This document shows, piece after piece, positions 58,046 to 64,000 of a stretch of 64,000 nucleotides of DNA. This DNA comes from Buchnera aphidicola (Ceratovacuna keduensis) (lineage in GTDB: Bacteria; Pseudomonadota; Gammaproteobacteria; Enterobacterales; Enterobacteriaceae): the NCBI RefSeq assembly GCF_039372665.1, contig NZ_CP134994.1, positions 124,001 through 188,000 on the forward strand, given 5' to 3'. The position numbers and the translations under genes were made by a program. The notes under the pieces are model-generated. The model was not told where the DNA came from. It did no database searches and saw only the letters and a list, made by a program, of their open reading frames with translations. Numbering within the stretch: the first letter of the stretch is position 1; every line of letters starts with the position of its first letter.

Positions 58046-59593
58046 TTTTTTTTTTATCATTTTTTTAATTTTTTTTATAGATATTAATTTTTTTATATTA
58101 GATATTCTATTTTTATATTCTATACATTTGTTTTTTAAATTTTTTTTATTAATAATAATAATATGAGTTATACCAATTAATTCTGATTCAAAAAACATTT
58201 TTCCTGGAGAAATTACTCTATCTTCTATTATTACTTCTATATTATTTTTTTTTAATTTTTTGTAAATTTTTTCTGAAACTTTATTTACTTTTGTTTCTTT
58301 ATATTTATTTATTGGTAATATAATTACTTTAAATGGAGATATTTTTGACGGCCATATAATTCCGTTTTTATCATAATTTTGTTCTATTATTGATGGTATT
58401 AATCTACTTATTCCTATTCCATAACATCCCATTTTTATAATTTTTTTATTTTTTTTTTTATCTTCTACAAAAAAATTAATTTTATTAGAATATTTTTTTC
58501 CAATTTGAAATATATGAGCTATTTCTATACTTTTTTTTATTTTATATTTTTCTCTTAATAATATATTTTTATCATTTTTATGGATTTTTATTTTTTTTGT
58601 TTTATTTACTTTTTTATATATATAAAAACTTTTCATTTTTAATATTTGTGAATCTATTATAATACTATTTTTTTTTTTAAATATATTTTTTAATTTTTTT
58701 TTTTTTTTTAATTTTATTGTATTATCTTTATAATAATTTTTTATTTTTTTAATATCTAAAATACAATTTTTATGTATTATTGCTAATATATAATTTTTGT
58801 TTTTATATGATTTTATTAAAAATATTTTTACAAAATTATTTTTTTTTTTTGTTTTTATATTTATGTTTTTATTTTTTTTTATTATTTTTTTTATATATAT
58901 TTTTTTAGCAATATTATTTTTATTTGATATTAATATATAATTTTCTCCACTATTAGAAATTGAATGAAATTCATGAGATATATTTCCTCCCATTTTTTTT
59001 GATTCTGTTTTTATTATATAAAACTTTATTTTTAAAGAATTAAAAATGTTTATATATGAATTATAAATTTTTAAATATGTTTTTTTCATAGATTTATTTT
59101 TTATATGAAATGAATAGGCATCTTTCATAATAAATTCTTTGCATCTTATAGTTCCTGATTTTGGTCTTATTTCATCTCTATATTTTGTTTGTATTTGATA
59201 AAATATTATTGGTAATTTTTTATATGATTTTATTTCTTTTGAAAATATATATGTTGAAATTTCTTCGTGTGTTGGAGAAAGTATGAAAAATTTTTTTTTT
59301 CTATCTAATACTTTAAATAATTCATTACCAAAAATTTTTTCTCTTCCACTTTTTTTCCATAATGATAAAGGTTGTAAAATAGGCATTATTATTTCTATTG
59401 CATTATTTTTTTCCATTTCTTTTCTAACTATTTTTTCTATTTTTCTTATTATTCTTACTCCTAAAGGTAAAAAAACATATATACCTGATGATATTTTTCT
59501 TATTAATCCTGATTGTAACATCAACTCGTTTATATTAGTTTTTTTTTCATTTTTTTTTCTTCTTACAAAAAATAAATATTTACTAGTTCTCAT
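58034..59593 (-). CDS. proS: Prolyl-tRNA synthetase with degenerate editing domain
   Basis: This class II synthetase charges tRNA-Pro. It has 519 residues (E. coli 572). Motif 1 region (LPLGVRIIRKIEKIVRKEM), motif 2 (YRDEIRPKSGTIRCKEFIMKDAYSF), motif 3 (MGCYGIGISRLIPSIIEQ) and the anticodon-binding domain are intact. The inserted editing (INS) domain between motifs 2 and 3, about residues 225-370, has become Lys/Asn/Ile low complexity and lacks the conserved GAN-DG-H segment, so hydrolysis of Ala-tRNA-Pro is probably lost. It is convergent with dnaE (12-base overlap) and divergent from flhB. Confidence 0.95.
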   Translation of the reverse strand: MRTSKYLFFVRRKKNEKKTNINELMLQSGLIRKISSGIYVFLPLGVRIIRKIEKIVRKEMEKNNAIEIIMPILQPLSLWKKSGREKIFGNELFKVLDRKKKFFILSPTHEEISTYIFSKEIKSYKKLPIIFYQIQTKYRDEIRPKSGTIRCKEFIMKDAYSFHIKNKSMKKTYLKIYNSYINIFNSLKIKFYIIKTESKKMGGNISHEFHSISNSGENYILISNKNNIAKKIYIKKIIKKNKNINIKTKKKNNFVKIFLIKSYKNKNYILAIIHKNCILDIKKIKNYYKDNTIKLKKKKKLKNIFKKKNSIIIDSQILKMKSFYIYKKVNKTKKIKIHKNDKNILLREKYKIKKSIEIAHIFQIGKKYSNKINFFVEDKKKNKKIIKMGCYGIGISRLIPSIIEQNYDKNGIIWPSKISPFKVIILPINKYKETKVNKVSEKIYKKLKKNNIEVIIEDRVISPGKMFFESELIGITHIIIINKKNLKNKCIEYKNRISNIKKLISIKKIKKMIKKKLFF

Positions 59594-59740
59594 TTTTTTC
59601 CTATAAAAATTATTTTATAAATTTTTTTATAATATAAATTATATAAAAATTTTTATATATATTTTAAAATATTTTAATTATATAATATTTTTTATATAAT
59701 ATAAGTTTTAAATTTATTATAATATAATTTTAGGTTAATT

Positions 59741-60850
59741 ATGTCTGAAAATAACTTTGATGAAGATAAAACTGAAGATCCTACTGAACATAAATTAAAA
59801 AAAGCTGAATTAGAAGGTAAAAGAATAAATTCTAAAGAACTAAATTTTTTATTATTTTTGTGTATAAGTTTTTATTTTGTATATATATTTAAAAATGATA
59901 TTTATTATAATTCTATAAATTTTTTTATAAAAAGTTTTAAATTTGATATTTTTTCTATTAATAGAGATATTTTTTTTAATTTAATATGTTTAATAAAAGA
60001 AAAAATTTTATATTTTTTGTTTTATTTATTTTTCCCTTATTTAGTAAATATATTAATATTATTTTTGTTTGGGAAAATAAGATTTAATATAAAAAATATA
60101 AAATTTGATTTTAAAAAGTTAAACATATTAAATGGAATTAAAAAAAATTTTTCTTATAATATATTTTTAGAAATAATTAAAATATTAATAAAAATTTTTT
60201 TTATAATATTAACGTTTTCATTTTTTATTTATAAAAAAATTTTTGAAATATTAAATATTTTTTTTATTGATGATTTTTATATAAATATTTTGTATTTTTT
60301 AAAAATGTTTGTTTTCTTTTGTTTAATAGGAATTTTTTCTTTTATACCAATATCTATTATAGATTTTTATTTGGAATATAATAGTTATTATAAAAATTTA
60401 AAAATGTCTAAACATGAAATTTTAGAAGAGTTTAAAGAAATAGAAGGAAATCCAAATGTTAAAAATATTTTAAATAGAAGAATAAAAGAAAAATTTAATA
60501 TTTTAAAAAATTCTAATATTTCTAAATCAGATGTTATTTTAATAGATTATTCAGAAAATTTTTGTATTGCTATAAAATATGATAAAAATACTATGCATGT
60601 TCCTAAAATATTAAGAAAGATTTCTAATAAAGAAATACATAATATAAAAAAAATTGCAATTTTAAATATGATACCTATTCTTAAAAATGATGATATCACT
60701 ATAAAATTATATAAATATGGAAAATCAGGAAAATATATTCCAGAAAAATTATATATGTTAGTTGCAGAAGTTATAAATTGGTCATGGAAAATGAAAAAAT
60801 GGATGTTATCAGGTGGTAAAAAACCAATATTTAATAAAAAAAATTTATAA
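59741..60850 (+). CDS. flhB: Flagellar biosynthesis protein FlhB, without the NPTH motif
   Basis: This export-gate protein of the flagellar type III system switches substrate class after self-cleavage. It has 369 residues (E. coli 382). The N-terminus EDKTEDPTEHKLKKAELEGK matches the family, followed by four membrane segments (about residues 35-215). The cytoplasmic domain keeps VAEVINWSWKMKKWMLSGGKKP. At residues 269-272, where other FlhB proteins have Asn-Pro-Thr-His, it reads Asp-Tyr-Ser-Glu (ILIDYSENFCIAIKYD), so autocleavage should not occur. flhA follows after 31 bases. Confidence 0.94.
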   Translation: MSENNFDEDKTEDPTEHKLKKAELEGKRINSKELNFLLFLCISFYFVYIFKNDIYYNSINFFIKSFKFDIFSINRDIFFNLICLIKEKILYFLFYLFFPYLVNILILFLFGKIRFNIKNIKFDFKKLNILNGIKKNFSYNIFLEIIKILIKIFFIILTFSFFIYKKIFEILNIFFIDDFYINILYFLKMFVFFCLIGIFSFIPISIIDFYLEYNSYYKNLKMSKHEILEEFKEIEGNPNVKNILNRRIKEKFNILKNSNISKSDVILIDYSENFCIAIKYDKNTMHVPKILRKISNKEIHNIKKIAILNMIPILKNDDITIKLYKYGKSGKYIPEKLYMLVAEVINWSWKMKKWMLSGGKKPIFNKKNL

Positions 60851-60881
60851 ATTAATTTTAAAAATTTAGAGATAATAAAAT

Positions 60882-62969
60882 ATGATATTAAATTTTTCAA
60901 TATTTAAAAATGTATTAAAAGATATTAAAAAAATTAGTTGGAATTTGTTTTATGCTCCAGCAACATTATTAATGTTATTATCTATGATGATATTACCATT
61001 ACCTACATTTTTATTAGATATATTTTTTACTTTTAATATAGTTCTTTCTATTATGATTCTGTTATCTTCTATGTTTACTAGAAATATTATTGAATTTATT
61101 TCCTTTCCTACTATATTATTATTTTCAACTTTACTTAGATTGTCGTTAAATATAGCTTCTACTAGAATAATTTTAATAAATGGTCATACAGGATCTTCAT
61201 CTGCTGGTAATGTTATAGAATCTTTTGGTCATTTTTTAGTAGGAAATAATTTTTATGCAGGAATAGTAATATTCATAATATTAATAATAATAAATTTTAT
61301 AGTTATAACAAAAGGTTCTGGAAGAATTGCTGAAGTAGGAGCTAGATTTGCATTAGATGGTATGCCTGGAAAACAAATGTCTATAGATGCAGATTTAAGC
61401 TCAGGAATTATAGAAGAAAAAGAAGCTATAAAAAGAAGAAAACAAGTTTCTCAAGAAGCTGATTTTTATGGTTCTATGGATGGAGCAAATAAATTTGTTA
61501 GAGGAGATGCAATAGCTGGTATATTAATTATGTTTATAAACATAATTGGAGGTATATTAGTAGGTATTATACAACATAATATGGATTTTTATAAAGCTAT
61601 TGAAACTTATTCTCTTTTAACTATAGGTGATGGATTAGTAGCTCAAATTCCATCTTTATTGATATCTACTTCTGCTGGAGTAATGGTTACTAGAATAAGT
61701 ACTAATAAAGATATAAGTGAACAAATTGTTAATCAATTATTTAATAGTTTTAAAATATTTTTTTTTAGTAGTATTGTATTGTTAATTTTTGGATTAATAC
61801 CTGGAATGCCTCATATAATTTTTTTATTTGCTTCATTAATTTTATTTATGTTTGGAACAATTTTATATTTTAAAGATTGTTCATCTAATAAATTAAATAT
61901 TGAAAAAATTAATAAATTTAAAAAAAAATTGAAAGATGTTTCATGGAAAGATGTTATAATAGAAGATACTATAAGAATAGAATTAGGTAAAAAAATATGT
62001 ATTTATTTAAATGAAAAAGAAAAAAATAATTTAATTAATAAAATTCAATCTGTTAGAAAAAATTTTGCTAGTAAAATTGGTTTTTTACCTTCTTTTGTAA
62101 ACATAAAAAATAATTTTTTACTAAAAAAAAATGAATATAGAATATTTATAAAAGGAGTAGAATTTTATAGAGGAGAATTATTTTATAATTTGATTATGAT
62201 AATTAATAATGATCAAAAAAGTAAAATTTCTTTTCCTTATGTAAAAAAATGTATAGATCCTATATATAATATGAAATCTTTTTGGATAAATAAAAATTAT
62301 GAAAAAAAAGCTAAGAAAAATGGTTTTACTATTATAGATTCTACTTCTTTATTAGTTGCAAACTTAAATAATATTTTAAAACAAAATTTAGATGAATTAT
62401 TAGGTTGTTATGAAACACAAAAATTATTAGAAAATTTAAATTTAAAAATGCCAAAATTAGTAGATGAATTTATTCCAAATGTTATTAGTTTATCTGTTTT
62501 TAATCAAATATTAAAAAATTTGTTACATGAAAATATATATATAAGAGATATAAAAACTATAATAGAAACTTTAATACATAATTCTTCTATTACAAAAAAT
62601 CCTAATGAATTAACTAGTATAGTTAGAATTTCATTAGGAAAATTTATTTCTCAACAAATTTTTAATAATAAATGTAAAGTAAAAATAATAAGTTTAGATG
62701 ATAAATTAGAAAAAATATTAGAAAGTTCTATAAACAATAAAGATATTTTTGAACCTGATCTTGCTAGTAACATATTATTACAAACTAAATTAGCTATAGA
62801 AAATCAAATAAAAATTAATGGTTTTTTAGTTCTTTTAGTTAATCATTCATTAAGATTTATTTTATCAAAATTTTTAAGACAAAAATTTACTATGTTACAT
62901 GTATTATCTTTTTTAGAAATACCTAATAAATTAGTTATAAAATCTACTAGTATAATAGGAAAAATGTAA
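60882..62969 (+). CDS. flhA: Flagellar biosynthesis protein FlhA
   Basis: This is the proton-driven export-gate subunit of the flagellar type III system. It has 695 residues (E. coli 692). About eight membrane segments in the first 330 residues include the FHIPEP signature region GRIAEVGARFALDGMPGKQMS and ADLSSGIIEEKEAIKRR. The cytoplasmic domain (from about 345) is diverged but full length. With flhB it forms a two-gene unit. In related symbionts flagellar export machinery is kept without motility, so a transport role is plausible. Confidence 0.97.
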   Translation: MILNFSIFKNVLKDIKKISWNLFYAPATLLMLLSMMILPLPTFLLDIFFTFNIVLSIMILLSSMFTRNIIEFISFPTILLFSTLLRLSLNIASTRIILINGHTGSSSAGNVIESFGHFLVGNNFYAGIVIFIILIIINFIVITKGSGRIAEVGARFALDGMPGKQMSIDADLSSGIIEEKEAIKRRKQVSQEADFYGSMDGANKFVRGDAIAGILIMFINIIGGILVGIIQHNMDFYKAIETYSLLTIGDGLVAQIPSLLISTSAGVMVTRISTNKDISEQIVNQLFNSFKIFFFSSIVLLIFGLIPGMPHIIFLFASLILFMFGTILYFKDCSSNKLNIEKINKFKKKLKDVSWKDVIIEDTIRIELGKKICIYLNEKEKNNLINKIQSVRKNFASKIGFLPSFVNIKNNFLLKKNEYRIFIKGVEFYRGELFYNLIMIINNDQKSKISFPYVKKCIDPIYNMKSFWINKNYEKKAKKNGFTIIDSTSLLVANLNNILKQNLDELLGCYETQKLLENLNLKMPKLVDEFIPNVISLSVFNQILKNLLHENIYIRDIKTIIETLIHNSSITKNPNELTSIVRISLGKFISQQIFNNKCKVKIISLDDKLEKILESSINNKDIFEPDLASNILLQTKLAIENQIKINGFLVLLVNHSLRFILSKFLRQKFTMLHVLSFLEIPNKLVIKSTSIIGKM

Positions 62970-63004
62970 CATTTTTATATTTTAAATAAAAAATTAATTA
63001 AATT

Positions 63005-64000
63005 TTATATTTTTTTAATAGTTTTTATTCCTAATAAACTTAATCCTATTTTTATTATTTTAGAAATTATTAATATTAATTTTATTCTACTTATTTTAAT
63101 TTTTTTATTTTTTTCGGACAAAATATAGTATTTTTCATAAAATTTTGAAAAGTTTGAAGATAAATTATATAAATAATTACATAATATATGAGGATAACTA
63201 TTTTTTGATATATCATTTATTATTTCTTCAAACTGTAAAATTTTTATAGAGATTTTTTTTTCTTCTGAATTTGTAATAATAATTTTATCTTTTATTTTTT
63301 TTATATTAATTTTAGATTTTTTTATTATAGAAAAAATTCTAGAATATGCATATTGTATATATATAGAAGTATTTCCATATAATTTTAAAATTTTTTTCCA
63401 ATTAAAAATATAATTTTTTTTTCTATTTTTAGAAAGTTCAAAATATTTTATTGCACCTACACCAATTATTTTTGATGTTTTATTTAATATTTTTTTGTTT
63501 ATTTTATTATTTTTTTTTAAAATTATTTTTTTAGATTTTTTTATTGATTTTTTTATTAAATCATATAATTTTATTGTTTTTCCTTTTCTTGTCATAAATG
63601 GTTTATTTTTTTTATTTAATATTGTTCCAAATTCATAATGATGTATAGATAAATTTTTATTTATATATTTTGCTTTTTTAGATATTTCTATAATTTGTTT
63701 TAAATATCTTTTTTGTCTATAATCTATATAATATATTATTTTATTTGCTTTAATAATTTTTGATCTGTGTTTTATGCATGCAATATCTATTGTAGAATAT
63801 AAAAATGTTTTATCTTCATTTTGTATTATTACTCCCATTTTTTTTCCTAATTTATTTTTAAATTTTTTTAAATAAACTATTATTTTTCCATTTTTTTTTT
63901 TTGCAATTTTTTTTTTTATTAAATCTGAAATTACATCTTTCAACATATTTTTATAAAAACTTTCTCCTTTTATATGTTTAGATTTTAATGTAATATTTAA
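63005..64000 (-). CDS. argS: Arginyl-tRNA synthetase (partial, 5' end outside window)
   Basis: This class I synthetase charges tRNA-Arg. The frame is open to the last base of the window, where it reads HIKGESFYKNMLKDVI, internal to ArgS, so the methionine at 63946 is not the start. About 330 C-terminal residues of roughly 577 are visible: LYSTIDIACIKHRSKI, YYIDYRQKRYLKQ, the KMSKS-equivalent KPFMTRKGKT, the anticodon-binding domain from about VGAIKYFELSKNRKKNYIF, and the terminal LGIKTIKKI, which matches E. coli LGIETVERM. It is convergent with flhA, 35 bases apart. Confidence 0.96.
   Translation of the reverse strand, partial: LNITLKSKHIKGESFYKNMLKDVISDLIKKKIAKKKNGKIIVYLKKFKNKLGKKMGVIIQNEDKTFLYSTIDIACIKHRSKIIKANKIIYYIDYRQKRYLKQIIEISKKAKYINKNLSIHHYEFGTILNKKNKPFMTRKGKTIKLYDLIKKSIKKSKKIILKKNNKINKKILNKTSKIIGVGAIKYFELSKNRKKNYIFNWKKILKLYGNTSIYIQYAYSRIFSIIKKSKINIKKIKDKIIITNSEEKKISIKILQFEEIINDISKNSYPHILCNYLYNLSSNFSKFYEKYYILSEKNKKIKISRIKLILIISKIIKIGLSLLGIKTIKKI

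Noticed and set aside
1-64000. tRNA genes, CRISPR arrays, insertion sequences, prophage or toxin-antitoxin genes
   Set aside because: I scanned the spacers for T-arm-like sequences, regular repeats, terminal inverted repeats with transposase frames and small paired genes. Only the tmRNA T-arm was found.

Overview
The window is very AT-rich (spacers are almost pure A/T), has no mobile elements, and keeps one slimmed-down copy of each gene. Every protein is closest in recognisable motifs to an Enterobacterales protein, and the gene order (nuo operon, prs, prfA, ackA-pta, gyrA, peroxiredoxin, ung, grpE, ssrA, grxD, rnt, sodA, pth, ychF, thrCBA, dksA, truA, secA, aceEF-lpd, erpA, ftsZA, rsmH, ilvHI, degP, dapD, map, rpsB-tsf, frr, fabZ, dnaE, proS, flhBA, argS) is the backbone order I know from Buchnera aphidicola, the obligate aphid endosymbiont. 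Many genes found between these in larger Buchnera genomes are gone (hemK/prmC, nrdAB, murC-murE/ftsI/ftsW, speDE, pyrH, dxr, bamA), so this looks like one of the more reduced Buchnera lineages (for example a Lachninae/Cinara type). That lineage assignment is an inference.

Layout. 1-11109: respiratory complex I genes nuoF (cut by the window start) to nuoN. 11231-20966: prs, prfA, ackA-pta (acetate/acetyl-phosphate), gyrA and a DUF2076 protein. 21041-26971: housekeeping and stress genes (2-Cys peroxiredoxin, ung, a truncated grpE, tmRNA, monothiol glutaredoxin, RNase T, SodA, Pth, YchF). 27038-31738: thrABC operon, making threonine (an essential amino acid for the host). 31961-41849: dksA, truA, secA and the pyruvate dehydrogenase operon aceEF-lpd. 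42073-46095: erpA and the remnant of the division/cell-wall cluster (ftsZ, ftsA, rsmH only). 46180-51551: ilvHI (branched-chain amino acids), degP, dapD (lysine/DAP) and map. 51670-58045: rpsB-tsf, frr, fabZ, dnaE. 58034-64000: proS, flhB-flhA (flagellar export gate) and argS (cut by the window end).

How the genes work together: aceEF-lpd feeds acetyl-CoA and NADH, complex I oxidises the NADH, pta-ackA gives overflow ATP, and thrABC, ilvHI and dapD supply amino acids to the host. No new multi-gene system is present. The most notable observations are domain-level losses in retained genes: GrpE ends after its helical domain, IlvH keeps only its first ACT domain, FlhB has lost the NPTH autocleavage motif at exactly residues 269-272, and ProRS has an unrecognisable editing domain. 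Other points are a basic tmRNA tag, several non-ATG starts decided by Shine-Dalgarno (SD) sites, hairpin terminators placed between convergent genes, a nested palindrome between lpd and erpA, and a 32-codon frame with a strong SD behind ftsZ. No rRNA, tRNA, CRISPR, IS element or phage gene was seen.
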